This document shows, piece after piece, positions 1 through 7,714 of a stretch of 51,730 nt of DNA. Both the position numbers and the translations under genes were made by a program. Numbering within the stretch: position 1 is the first letter of the stretch; every line of letters begins with the position of its first letter. A model generated the notes under the pieces. The model made no database searches. It saw only the letters and a list, made by a program, of their open reading frames with translations, and had not been told where the DNA came from. This DNA is from UBA3871 sp041797745 (lineage in GTDB: Bacteria; Bacillota; Clostridia; Peptostreptococcales; Anaerovoracaceae): contig JBHBZU010000011.1 of NCBI GenBank assembly GCA_041797745.1, forward strand, positions 1 through 51,730, in the 5' to 3' direction.

Positions 1-101
1 AAACTCCTTTTAAAAATAGAACTCTCTCACTTCGTATACACGTACTTTCAAATTATACAAAGTGAAACATAAAAATTTGTATATCAGACTGATTATAACA
101 C

Positions 102-130
102 TTTACCTAACTGTCGTAAAGTGTTATAAT
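102..130 (+). promoter_or_regulatory. Predicted sigma-A promoter of serA
   Basis: A TATAAT hexamer at 125-130 lies 17 nt downstream of TTTACC at 102-107, which matches the housekeeping -35/-10 layout with a perfect -10 and a partial -35. Transcription would start near 137, about 60 nt before the serA start. The leader contains a small GGTGC/GCACC inverted repeat (about 141-165) but no in-frame Cys-rich or Ser-rich ORF. The first 100 bases of the window show no recognisable gene. Confidence 0.6.
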
Positions 131-195
131 TCTTTATTGAGGTGCAGAATTTATTGGCACCGATTATATTTGTTGCGCTACGAAAGGAAGAAGAA

Positions 196-1371
196 ATGTT
201 TAAAATTGCAACTCTCAACAAGATTTCACCGGTTGGACTTGCTCAACTGAATGAAGATTATAAGATTACAGAAAACCTTGAAGAAGCTAATGGAATTTTG
301 GTACGATCTCAGGACATGCTTGAGATGGAGTTTTCTGATAACCTATATGCTATTGCGAGAGCAGGCGCAGGAGTAAACAACATTCCTTGCGATAGATGTG
401 CAGAAGAGGGTATCGTTGTTTTCAACACTCCCGGAGCCAACGCTAATGCAGTAGCGGAGCTGGTTTTGGGAGCACTCATTGCTGACGCACGTAATATGTT
501 TCCGGCAATACAGTGGGCTAATACTCTTGTAGAGGGGGAACCTGCTGTTGCCAAAGCGGTAGAAAAAGGTAAAGGAAAGTTTGCCGGTCACGAACTGAGA
601 GGCAAGAAGCTTTGTGTCATAGGTCTTGGCGCAATAGGAGTTCTCGTTGCCAATGCTTGTGAAAATCTCGGAATGCAGGTTATAGGCTACGCACCGCGTA
701 TGTCCATTCGTGCAGCTCATGATATGTCAAACACCATTCCCTTTACCATGAACTTGGAAGAAGCTCTTAAAGGCGCTGATTACGTTTCAGTACACGTCCC
801 TGCAAAGCCAAACACAGTAGGCATGATTAACGCAGACCTTATCTCTAAAATGAAAGACGGAGTTACTATTGTAAACTTCTCCAGAGACAAGCTGGTAAAC
901 GAGCCTGAAGTACTGGCAGCCATTGAATCCGGAAAGGTTCGCCGTTACATTACCGACTTCCCTAACAATGTTAACATCGGTAAGGCAGGGGTAGCCATTA
1001 CTCCTCATCTTGGGGCTTCCTCATCAGAGGCGGAGGATAACTGTGCCACTTTAGCTGTGCGTGAAATCATGGGATATATTGAGGACGGTAATATTGAAAA
1101 CTCCGTAAATTTCCCTAACTGCAATTTAGGTAAGTTCGTTAAGGGCGAGGGCAAGTCTCGTATTTGTATACTCAACAAGAACGTTCCCGCAGTAATAGGA
1201 AGTATTACCAGTATCCTTGCTGAACTTGACGTTAATATAGACAATATGATTAACAAGTCCAAGGGTAAGTATGCTTACACTGTAATTGAAGCCGATTCCG
1301 AGGTGGATGAAGAACTGTTAAAGTCCAAACTCGCAGCCAGCGGTATCATCAAAGTTCGCGTAATTAAATAA
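196..1371 (+). CDS. serA: D-3-phosphoglycerate dehydrogenase
   Basis: Oxidises 3-phosphoglycerate to 3-phosphohydroxypyruvate with NAD, the first step of serine synthesis in the cytoplasm. The 391-residue protein has a D-isomer 2-hydroxyacid dehydrogenase fold. The NAD-binding Rossmann motif GLGAIG is near residue 145, a substrate-binding Arg lies in FSRDKLV, a catalytic His in ITPHLGASS, and a C-terminal ACT domain (about 320-391) begins at RICILNKNVPAVIG. This is the short bacterial type with one ACT domain. The ATG at 196 was chosen because GAAAGGAAG lies directly upstream; an ATG at 142 in the same frame has no ribosome site. It lies upstream of cysK and cysE in the same orientation, so the block supplies serine for cysteine synthesis. 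serC and serB are not in the window. Confidence 0.93.
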   Translation: MFKIATLNKISPVGLAQLNEDYKITENLEEANGILVRSQDMLEMEFSDNLYAIARAGAGVNNIPCDRCAEEGIVVFNTPGANANAVAELVLGALIADARNMFPAIQWANTLVEGEPAVAKAVEKGKGKFAGHELRGKKLCVIGLGAIGVLVANACENLGMQVIGYAPRMSIRAAHDMSNTIPFTMNLEEALKGADYVSVHVPAKPNTVGMINADLISKMKDGVTIVNFSRDKLVNEPEVLAAIESGKVRRYITDFPNNVNIGKAGVAITPHLGASSSEAEDNCATLAVREIMGYIEDGNIENSVNFPNCNLGKFVKGEGKSRICILNKNVPAVIGSITSILAELDVNIDNMINKSKGKYAYTVIEADSEVDEELLKSKLAASGIIKVRVIK

Positions 1372-1459
1372 ATTTTCAAAATTTATGTTTAAACCCGTAT
1401 TTTCGGGGTATAAAACAGACATCAGTCAGACTGAAAATTATTTCGAAAGGAAAAACACT

Positions 1460-1591
1460 ATGAAATTCTTTGCAATTACAGTTAATAGCCTTGTTAAGTG
1501 TGTATGTTGTACATGCTGCTGTTGTTGTACCGTTTTTCATGAGATGTTTTCTTATCGGAATACGGCGTTTTCAGGTGCATGTAATATATAA
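1460..1591 (+). CDS. Cysteine-rich leader peptide (43 aa) of the cysK-cysE operon
   Basis: A short ORF starting at ATG 1460 behind GAAAGG (about 1445-1450). Residues 14-23 read CVCCTCCCCC, that is eight Cys codons among ten; a ninth Cys is residue 41. The ORF stops with TAA at 1589-1591, and 30 nt later a strong terminator begins, before cysK. No enzyme domain is visible, and the peptide itself need not be functional: its place, codon content and terminator fit a ribosome-stalling sensor of Cys-tRNA charging. An in-frame ATG at 1385 would extend the protein by 25 residues, but it lacks a Shine-Dalgarno site. I infer control of cysK/cysE by attenuation; a metal- or thiol-binding small protein is the alternative. 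Confidence 0.8.
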   Translation: MKFFAITVNSLVKCVCCTCCCCCTVFHEMFSYRNTAFSGACNI

Positions 1592-1634
1592 CCTATAAAC
1601 GTCATAGGAAAGAATAAAGGGAGCTTCTCATGAA
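1536..1634 (+). promoter_or_regulatory. Candidate antiterminator arms of the cysteine attenuator
   Basis: The 9-nt segment TTCATGAGA (1536-1544), which starts eight bases after the last codon of the Cys run, is the exact reverse complement of TCTCATGAA (1626-1634) in the 5' arm and loop of the downstream terminator. Pairing between them would block the terminator. The same upstream segment can also form a small local hairpin (ATGAGA 1539-1544 with TCTTAT 1550-1555, one G-U pair), a possible competing state. These are pairings read by eye; no energy calculation was done. The complementary core TCATGA is itself palindromic, which makes a chance match somewhat easier. Confidence 0.55.
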
Positions 1635-1652
1635 TATGAGGAGCTCTTTTTT
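1621..1652 (+). terminator. Attenuator terminator upstream of cysK
   Basis: GAGCTTCTCAT (1621-1631), loop GAAT, ATGAGGAGCTC (1636-1646) form an 11-bp stem with one G-U pair, followed directly by six T (1647-1652). It sits between the Cys-rich leader ORF and cysK, about 145 nt before the cysK start, where a plain end-of-operon terminator would make little sense unless transcription is meant to be conditional. The remaining 1653-1796 has no clear second promoter. Confidence 0.85.
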
Positions 1653-1796
1653 AATATTCTTTAACGGTTTATTATTATTTAATGTTTCGCTCTATAAACA
1701 TTTATAAGCATACGCACACTTTAATTACAGTCTCTATCCCAATCATTGATTATTAAATTTAAGGGTCTAAAAGGCAATTTCACAGGAGGAAATAAA

Positions 1797-2729
1797 ATGA
1801 GAATTTACAAATCAACCACAGAATTAATCGGAAGAACACCTCTTTTAGAACTGGTCAGATACGAAAAGCAAGAACAGCTTCCTGCTCTAATCTATGCCAA
1901 GCTGGAGGCTTTTAACCCTGCCGGTTCAGCAAAGGACAGGGTAGCCTTGAATCTGATTTTAGATGCGGAAAAGTCAGGCAGACTCCGTCAAGGAGGCACT
2001 ATTATTGAAGCCACTTCCGGCAATACAGGTATCGGAATTGCCGCCGTCGGAGCAGCCAAAGGCTATAAGGTGATAATCACTATGCCTGACACAATGTCTT
2101 TAGAGCGACAACTGCTCATCAAGGCTTACGGTGCAACACTGGTTCTTACAGATGGCAGTTTGGGTATGCAGGGCGCCATCGACAAGGCGGAGGAGCTTCT
2201 GGCAGTTACCCCTAATGCAATCATTGCAAGCCAGTTCGAAAATCCCTCTAATCCGGAAATTCATTATCTCACCACAGGCCCTGAAATTTGGGAAGATACG
2301 TTGGGCACAGTTGATATATTCGTGGCAGGGGTCGGTACCGGCGGTACACTTTCCGGTGTCGGTCAATATCTGAAGAGTATTAAGCCTGCCGCAAAGGTGG
2401 TGGCGGTAGAGCCTGATGATTCGGCAGTGCTAAGCGGTGACGTTGCCGGCACTCACGGAATCATGGGCATTGGTGCAGGCTTTATTCCCAAAACGCTGGA
2501 TACTGAAATTTACGACGAAATAATTCGCGTAAAGACTGAAAATGCTTATTCCGCAGCCAGAGCTTTAGCCTCTGTCGAGGGTCTTTTAGTCGGTATTTCC
2601 TCCGGAGCCGCACTTTATGCTGCAACCCAAATTGCCAAGAGACCTGAAAATAAGCGAAAGAGAATCGTAGTCCTCTTCTCTGACAATGGAGAAAGATACC
2701 TTTCCACACCCCTTTACAATCAGGAATAG
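1797..2729 (+). CDS. cysK: Cysteine synthase (O-acetylserine sulfhydrylase)
   Basis: PLP enzyme that makes cysteine from O-acetylserine and sulfide in the cytoplasm. The 310-residue protein is of normal length. It has the PLP lysine in NPAGSAKDR (about residues 38-46), the substrate loop ATSGNTG, the phosphate-binding GTGGTLSG and the C-terminal SSGAA. The ATG at 1797 was chosen because AGGAGG lies 7 nt upstream; an in-frame ATG at 1746 would add 17 residues and has no ribosome site. It is followed by cysE, the source of its substrate, after a 161-nt gap. The Cys-rich leader and terminator upstream suggest control by cysteine supply. CysK and CysM families look alike, so the sulfur donor in the cell is inferred. 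Confidence 0.93.
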   Translation: MRIYKSTTELIGRTPLLELVRYEKQEQLPALIYAKLEAFNPAGSAKDRVALNLILDAEKSGRLRQGGTIIEATSGNTGIGIAAVGAAKGYKVIITMPDTMSLERQLLIKAYGATLVLTDGSLGMQGAIDKAEELLAVTPNAIIASQFENPSNPEIHYLTTGPEIWEDTLGTVDIFVAGVGTGGTLSGVGQYLKSIKPAAKVVAVEPDDSAVLSGDVAGTHGIMGIGAGFIPKTLDTEIYDEIIRVKTENAYSAARALASVEGLLVGISSGAALYAATQIAKRPENKRKRIVVLFSDNGERYLSTPLYNQE

Positions 2730-2890
2730 CTCGGCAAAATAAAGTGCTGTTCAGTCAGTGAAAGGAACTTTGGAAAGATAATTAAAATAATAAAGATAAT
2801 TAGAGTAAAGTTAAATGCAAAAGCTTAAGTTTTATTAGCTTAAAGCCATTCAACCAATCCAGTATTTAAGATATTTTAGGAGAAAAAGAA

Positions 2891-3811
2891 GTGAATAATA
2901 TAATTGAAAAAGAAATAGAAACCATTGTAAATACGATTTTGGACGACTACGCTTTGGAGGATGACGGAGAAAAACGTGCCATTGATAAAATAGACCTTTT
3001 CAATCAGCCGGATAAGGATATCGTAATTAATATAGTCCATAAATTGCAACGCATAGTCTTCCCCGGATATTTTCGTGATAAATCTTACAGACTATACTGC
3101 GCAAAGCATAACCTCTCCGCCCTGATTGAAGATGTTATGTATAACCTGAATAAACAAATCGCCATAGCTTTGCGCTATAACCCGACGCTGACAGATAAGC
3201 CTGAAGAAGAAATCTTTGCTATTGCTCAAAAAACTTCTATTGATTTTTTCAAGAGCATTCCTAAAATCAGAGAATTTCTGGAGATGGATTTACAGGCCGC
3301 TTTCGACGGAGATCCTGCCGCAGCTTCAAAAGACGAGATTATCTTCGCCTACCCCGGCATGACTGCCATAACGGTAAGTCGCCTTGCTCATGAGCTTTAT
3401 GTGTTGCAGGTACCGCTGCTGCCTCGTATTATGACTGAATACGCCCACAGCATTACCGGAATTGATATTCACCCAGGAGCCACCCTCGGTCGCTACTTCT
3501 TCATTGACCACGGCACCGGCATTGTAATAGGTGAAACCACAACAATCGGCGACAGGGTTAAGGTTTACCAAGGTGTAACTTTGGGCGCCCTCTCCACCCG
3601 TGGAGGACAGGTTCTGCGCGGCTCCAAAAGACACCCTACCATTGAGGATGATGTAACAATCTATTCCGGAGCTTCCATCTTCGGTGGTGAAACCGTCATC
3701 GGAAAAGGAGCAACAATCGGTTCCAATGCCTTTATCCTAAAGTCCATTGCAGCCGGCACCAGAGTTTCCGTAAAAAATCATGAACTTCATATGGAAAATG
3801 CAGACTGGTAA
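2891..3811 (+). CDS. cysE: Serine O-acetyltransferase
   Basis: Transfers acetyl from acetyl-CoA to serine, giving the O-acetylserine used by CysK. The 306-residue protein has an alpha-helical N-terminal half and a C-terminal left-handed beta-helix of hexapeptide repeats, with the family signature DIHPGA, HGTGIVIGE and a GVTLGALS loop. It resembles the long, EpsC-like form rather than the short Bacillus CysE. Translation starts at GTG 2891, with AGGAG at 2878-2882. Its stop codon TAA lies in the loop of the following terminator. The 161-nt gap from cysK shows no terminator or clear promoter, so the pair is probably one transcript under the upstream attenuator. Confidence 0.9.
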   Translation: MNNIIEKEIETIVNTILDDYALEDDGEKRAIDKIDLFNQPDKDIVINIVHKLQRIVFPGYFRDKSYRLYCAKHNLSALIEDVMYNLNKQIAIALRYNPTLTDKPEEEIFAIAQKTSIDFFKSIPKIREFLEMDLQAAFDGDPAAASKDEIIFAYPGMTAITVSRLAHELYVLQVPLLPRIMTEYAHSITGIDIHPGATLGRYFFIDHGTGIVIGETTTIGDRVKVYQGVTLGALSTRGGQVLRGSKRHPTIEDDVTIYSGASIFGGETVIGKGATIGSNAFILKSIAAGTRVSVKNHELHMENADW

Positions 3812-3825
3812 ACAGTCTGCATTTT
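3795..3825 (+). terminator. Terminator of the cysK-cysE operon
   Basis: AAAATGCAGACTG (3795-3807), loop GTAAA, CAGTCTGCATTTT (3813-3825) is a perfect 13-bp stem whose 3' end supplies the T-run. The last cysE codons form the 5' arm and the stop codon is in the loop, so a terminating ribosome would overlap the hairpin. Confidence 0.85.
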
Positions 3826-3939
3826 GTTATATATGCTTTGTATGCTTTTTATATCCACATTTCCGCATATCTTCGGATTTCGCCATTTATATTAATACGG
3901 CATTGTCTGATGTATATGCTTTTCATTTAAGGTCTTAAC

Positions 3940-3969
3940 TTTAGCTGTATTTATCTAAATACAGCTAAA
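3940..3969. repeat. AT-rich inverted repeat between convergent genes
   Basis: A perfect 14-bp inverted repeat, TTTAGCTGTATTTA (3940-3953) and its complement (3956-3969), separated by 2 nt, five bases past the end of the yihY-like gene on the minus strand. It may be a weak terminator for that gene, although the sequence after the stem is not T-rich on either strand. Confidence 0.5.
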
Positions 3970-3974
3970 TATAG

Positions 3975-4811
3975 CTAGATATAAGTTCTCCCCTGCGTTT
4001 CTTTAAGCACCTTGTTAAACATAAGCCCTATGCAAAGAACCCATGCCATAAGGATGAACCAAATCATAGCCATTACTAAAGACGCCAGCGAGCCGTAGAG
4101 TAAGTTGTAACTTGTAATTTTAGTTGTGTAAAGAGAAAATACCGAGGTCACCACCAACATTCCTATGGCGGCAAATATGCTTCCCGGCAGTACTTCTTTA
4201 TATTTTACTCTTCTAGTCGGTAACACATAGTAATTAAAACTAATCATAAAGAAGTATAGCAAAAGCATAATCGGCCAGCGCAGCTTCAAAAGCAAACGTG
4301 ATATTTGAGCTTTAGCAACCTGATTGGTAAACAGAATATCCAAAACAAGTTTTATTATAGGTCTTCCGTAAACCAATACCACCAACGCCACACTGATAGT
4401 GAGCAAGGTAATGAGAATATTTACAACCGCTCTGAAACGTTCCTTGAAAAAGCCCTTTCCGTAAGCGTCATTTGACATATAGTTGGCAATTCGATTTAAT
4501 GCATACTGCGCTTTTGAGGCGGCCCAAAGAGCAATAATAATCAAAACTAAATTTATGGAGCCTTTAGGGCTGCTGTTAATCATATCCATGAGGAAGTTAG
4601 CCGCTCCCCCTATCAAATTTTTGCTCAAAAATTCCGAAATAAAATCCAGTGATATGGAAAAAAAAGCTAAAAATTGCGAAATTATCAGCACTATAGGAAC
4701 TACGGAAAGCATAAAATAAAATGCAAGCTGTGCTGCAAACCCTTGATAATACGGGTCTCTAAATTCCTTTATGCTGAGTGCCGTCATATCCACTATTCGT
4801 TTTAGCGACAT
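3975..4811 (-). CDS. YihY/BrkB-family membrane protein
   Basis: A 278-residue integral membrane protein of the YihY/virulence factor BrkB family (formerly called RNase BN by mistake). The N-terminal half has the family pattern AAQLAFYFMLSVVPI (about residues 26-40). About six hydrophobic segments follow, with conserved features such as ALWAASKA near 95, LPTRRVKYKEVLPGS near 197 and a final GSLASLVMAMIWF helix. Biochemical role is not established for the family; transport or envelope function is usual speculation. The start overlaps the 3' end of rdgB by 10 nt, with AAAGGA upstream inside rdgB, so the two are translationally close and probably co-transcribed. Confidence 0.85.
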   Translation of the reverse strand: MSLKRIVDMTALSIKEFRDPYYQGFAAQLAFYFMLSVVPIVLIISQFLAFFSISLDFISEFLSKNLIGGAANFLMDMINSSPKGSINLVLIIIALWAASKAQYALNRIANYMSNDAYGKGFFKERFRAVVNILITLLTISVALVVLVYGRPIIKLVLDILFTNQVAKAQISRLLLKLRWPIMLLLYFFMISFNYYVLPTRRVKYKEVLPGSIFAAIGMLVVTSVFSLYTTKITSYNLLYGSLASLVMAMIWFILMAWVLCIGLMFNKVLKETQGRTYI

Positions 4812-5413
4812 GAGAGAATCCTTTCTAATTCGTCAAGGGCTCTTGCTCTATGGCTAACCTTATTCTTAACATCTGCCCCTAAAGTAGCGAAGGTATCTTC
4901 GTACCCCTCCGGTATAAATAACGGGTCATATCCAAAGCCCCCCTCGCCCTGAAGCTCAAAGGCTATATGCCCTTTACATTCTCCTCTGGCTACCAGTTTT
5001 TCACCATTAGGATATACCATGGTCATAACGGTCACAAACTTTGCTGTTCGCTTTTCATAAGGCACATCTGATAATAAATTCAGGAGTTTGGCATTGTTTG
5101 CCACATCGTCGTGCTCTGTTCCTGCAAATCTTGCAGAATAGATACCAGGCGCTCCGTTAAGTGCGTCAACCATGAGTCCGGAATCATCAGCAACTGTGGT
5201 TCGCCCGCAAGCCCTCATGATTTCATAGGCCTTTTTATAAGAATTTTCTTCAAAGGTAGTTCCGTCTTCCACAACTTCGATATCCATCATGCCTGCCTCG
5301 TCCTGCGGAATTATTTTCATATCATACTTTTCTAAGATGGCATTCATTTCTTTTACTTTATTTTTATTTTTAGTTGCGGCTACCACATAGCCCTGCGGAA
5401 TCTCAATCTTCAT
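4802..5413 (-). CDS. rdgB: XTP/dITP diphosphatase (RdgB/HAM1 family)
   Basis: Hydrolyses non-canonical purine nucleoside triphosphates (XTP, dITP, ITP) to monophosphates, which keeps them out of DNA and RNA. The 203-residue protein is of family length. It has the N-terminal nucleotide-binding motif ATKNKNKVKEM (about residues 13-23), the acidic ADDSGL motif near 75, GAPGIYSARFAG, GFGYDPLF and C-terminal SHRARAL. The ATG at 5413 follows AAAGG. It is first of a two-gene unit with the yihY-like gene. A good promoter about 240 nt upstream (5649-5676) implies a long untranslated leader. Confidence 0.92.
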   Translation of the reverse strand: MKIEIPQGYVVAATKNKNKVKEMNAILEKYDMKIIPQDEAGMMDIEVVEDGTTFEENSYKKAYEIMRACGRTTVADDSGLMVDALNGAPGIYSARFAGTEHDDVANNAKLLNLLSDVPYEKRTAKFVTVMTMVYPNGEKLVARGECKGHIAFELQGEGGFGYDPLFIPEGYEDTFATLGADVKNKVSHRARALDELERILSCR

Positions 5414-5648
5414 ATTTTACCTTTCTTATTATGTTATAGCCATTATAAGCTATTAATTTTTACCCACTGTTTTTGTTTTTTGTATTGCAAGACTTCTATT
5501 TTTCGTTCTTACTCTTTACTTACGCTTTTCAACCTTTATCTTGCACCTGTACTTCCCCTCTGCTTTGCTTTCCCTCTTTGCAATACGCCTTTTCGGAGTT
5601 TTTCAGGCTGTGAATACTTCCTTTTGCAATACCCTTTTTCATAGAGAT

Positions 5649-5676
5649 ATTTTATCACAACCCCAAGTAAAATCAA
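5649..5676 (-). promoter_or_regulatory. Predicted promoter of rdgB
   Basis: On the minus strand, TTGATT (5671-5676) and TAAAAT (5649-5654) are separated by 16 nt, with TGTGA just before the -10. The start would be near 5642, leaving a leader of about 230 nt ahead of rdgB. Confidence 0.55.
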
Positions 5677-5754
5677 CCTTATTATCTTTTACACCTTTGC
5701 TTCACACCCTTTCAGATTCAGCCCTTTCAAATTCAAACACCTTTACATAACGGC

Positions 5755-5792
5755 AAAAGCCCCCTTCAGCGTAAAACTGAAAAGGGCTTTTT
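5755..5792 (-). terminator. Terminator of metQNI
   Basis: Inverted repeat with AAAAGCCC (5755-5762) and GGGCTTTT (5784-5791) as the outer stem, extended by CTTCAG (5764-5769) and CTGAA (5777-5781) with a small internal mismatch. It lies about 100 nt past the metI stop on the minus strand; the minus-strand transcript ends in a TTTT run. The A/T flanks on both sides could let it work in either direction. Confidence 0.7.
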
Positions 5793-5889
5793 ATAATTGT
5801 TGTTTATTCTCGCTTTTCCTTGATAAGTTGGGGTTTTTATTTACCTTGGTTTTCCCTATTTAACCAAAGGCTTTTTCTCTTAAATTCCC

Positions 5890-6594
5890 CTATTTTTTAA
5901 GTCTCTTATCAGACTTTACAGCCAAACGAGTTCCGATACTTTGAAAGCCTTGAACCAGCACAACTAAAAGGATTACCGCCAAAATCATAACCAAATACTT
6001 GTACCTGTAATATCCGTAATTAATGGCGATTTTACCAAGACCTCCTCCTCCGATGATTCCGCTCATTGCCGAATACCCTAAAATAGTGGTAATGGCAATG
6101 GTGAAAGCTGAAACAAGGGATGGCACGCATTCCGGAAGCATTACCTTTGTAACGATTTGAAAAGGTGTAGCCCCCATGCTTTCAGCCGCCTCAATAATGT
6201 TGGGGTTCAGCTCTCTTAAGCTGCTTTCCACCAATCGCGACACAAAAGGAAAGGCTGCAATTACCAGCGGAACAATAGAGGCTACCGTACCCACTGTTGT
6301 TCCGATAATTAATCTTGTAAGGGGAAATACCAAAATCATCAAAATCAAAAACGGTACAGACCTTAATAAATTTACGATAACTCCCAAGGCAGACATGAAC
6401 CATTTTGGAAGAGGTTTTACTCCCCCATCCTCGCCAACTACCAGCAAAACTCCGATTGGAAGTCCCAAAATAATTGCAAAGGCAGTGGATAGCACAGTTA
6501 CATAAAAGGTTTCCCAAATTGCCAGACCAAACTCACTTTGGACGATTCCCCAAGTTTCAGCTATGGTTTCCGGTGAAAACAAATTAGTGAACAT
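5890..6594 (-). CDS. metI: D-methionine ABC transporter permease
   Basis: Membrane subunit of the MetNIQ methionine importer. The 234-residue protein has about five hydrophobic segments and the permease coupling (EAA) loop, here EAAESMGATPFQIVTKVMLP (about residues 131-150), which docks on the ATPase. The ATG at 6594 is preferred because GAGGAGG lies 9 nt upstream inside metN; an in-frame ATG at 6615 would add 7 residues. The start overlaps the metN stop by 11 nt, which indicates translational coupling. It is last in the operon metQ-metN-metI, downstream of the Met-rich leader peptide, and a terminator follows at 5755-5792. Confidence 0.92.
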   Translation of the reverse strand: MFTNLFSPETIAETWGIVQSEFGLAIWETFYVTVLSTAFAIILGLPIGVLLVVGEDGGVKPLPKWFMSALGVIVNLLRSVPFLILMILVFPLTRLIIGTTVGTVASIVPLVIAAFPFVSRLVESSLRELNPNIIEAAESMGATPFQIVTKVMLPECVPSLVSAFTIAITTILGYSAMSGIIGGGGLGKIAINYGYYRYKYLVMILAVILLVVLVQGFQSIGTRLAVKSDKRLKK

Positions 6595-7597
6595 CTTCCG
6601 ATACCTCCTCTGCAATGACGTCTTCCTTGCTTGAAATAAATTCGATTGCTTCCTTTACCGTGCTTTCATCGCCTTTGATACCCAAAAGCATATTTCCATA
6701 GGATTTGCCCTCTATGGTCTTGGTATTTGCGGAGAGAATGTTAGCCATAATGTTTTTCCTAACCGCAAGGTCTGCAATAAGCGGACGGTTGGTAGCATTT
6801 GCGCCGGTAAATACCAATCTGATGTGGTGTTCTCCCTCCTCAAGCGGAAGAGACTCCGTAACCCCGTCAGGGAACACCAAACGTCTGGCTTCAGCAGATT
6901 TAGGTCTTGAAAAGACTTCCGAAACGGAGCCCTCTTCAACTACATAACCCTTGTCTAAAATAGCCACCCTGTTGCACACATCCTCCACAACGCTCATTTG
7001 GTGAGTAATAATCACCGCTGTGATTCCAAGTTTTGCATTGATGTCACGAATCAACTCGAGAATTTGGTGAGTAGTTTTGGGGTCTAACGCGCTGGTTGCC
7101 TCATCGCACAGGAGAATGCGAGGGTTAGTTGCCAAAGCTCTGGCAATGGCTATTCGCTGCTGCTGTCCACCGGAAAGCTGCGCCGGATACGCATTCGCCT
7201 TATCCGGCAAACCTACTATTTCCAAAAGCTCCAAAGCTTTCTTTTGCGCCTCACTCTTCTTGACTCCCGCAAGTTCTAAGGGAAAGCATATGTTCTTTAA
7301 GCAGGTTCTCTGCATTAAGAGGTTGAAGCTTTGGAAAATCATGGTAACATTACGTCTTACTTTGCGCAATTCCGCGTCAGAAAGAGTTCCAATGTCCACT
7401 CCGTCAATCTCCACCTGTCCATCTGTTGGGCGCTCCAGCATATTTATGCAACGAACTAAAGTGGATTTTCCCGCTCCGCTCATTCCGATAATGCCGTAGA
7501 TATCGCCATCATTTATAGTGAGATTTATATCTTTTAATGCTTCAACTGCCCCCTCCGAGCCCTCAAAGCTCTTTGACAGGTTCTTAATACAGATCAT
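6584..7597 (-). CDS. metN: Methionine import ATP-binding protein
   Basis: ATPase of the MetNIQ importer. The 337-residue protein has Walker A GMSGAGKST near residue 38, the ABC signature LSGGQQQR near 141, Walker B ILLCDEATSALDP, and the H-loop ITHQM. A C-terminal NIL domain (about 265-335) binds methionine and inhibits transport when methionine is plentiful in characterised homologues. It lies 117 nt after metQ and overlaps metI. The substrate is inferred from the NIL domain, the metI/metQ neighbours and the Met-rich leader; related systems carry other methionine derivatives. Confidence 0.93.
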   Translation of the reverse strand: MICIKNLSKSFEGSEGAVEALKDINLTINDGDIYGIIGMSGAGKSTLVRCINMLERPTDGQVEIDGVDIGTLSDAELRKVRRNVTMIFQSFNLLMQRTCLKNICFPLELAGVKKSEAQKKALELLEIVGLPDKANAYPAQLSGGQQQRIAIARALATNPRILLCDEATSALDPKTTHQILELIRDINAKLGITAVIITHQMSVVEDVCNRVAILDKGYVVEEGSVSEVFSRPKSAEARRLVFPDGVTESLPLEEGEHHIRLVFTGANATNRPLIADLAVRKNIMANILSANTKTIEGKSYGNMLLGIKGDESTVKEAIEFISSKEDVIAEEVSEDVH

Positions 7598-7714
7598 AGG
7601 TACCTCTTTCCGACTTTTGATTGATTATTGATTGATATTAATTGTTGTTATTTAATAAAGTTCTTCTGTTAAAACTGCTCCGATAACTTTATATCGGTGT
7701 CCAAGGTAAATAAC

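Larger units (their letters stand above)
5414..5889. other. Gene-free interval between rdgB and metI
   Basis: About 476 nt with no convincing protein gene. It contains the metQNI terminator (5755-5792) and a promoter reading toward rdgB (5649-5676). The rest is strongly strand-biased, pyrimidine-rich on the plus strand. On the minus strand this gives a purine-rich leader of roughly 230 nt before rdgB. A 37-codon minus-strand ORF begins within a few bases of the predicted transcript start but has no ribosome site, and I do not call it. Confidence 0.6.

Noticed and set aside
1385..1459. Longer version of the Cys-rich ORF starting at ATG 1385
   Set aside because: No ribosome site; ATG 1460 has GAAAGG at suitable distance and directly precedes the short leader.
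5541..5750. 69-residue plus-strand ORF in the rdgB-metI interval
   Set aside because: Pyrimidine-rich composition, no ribosome site, no recognised domain.
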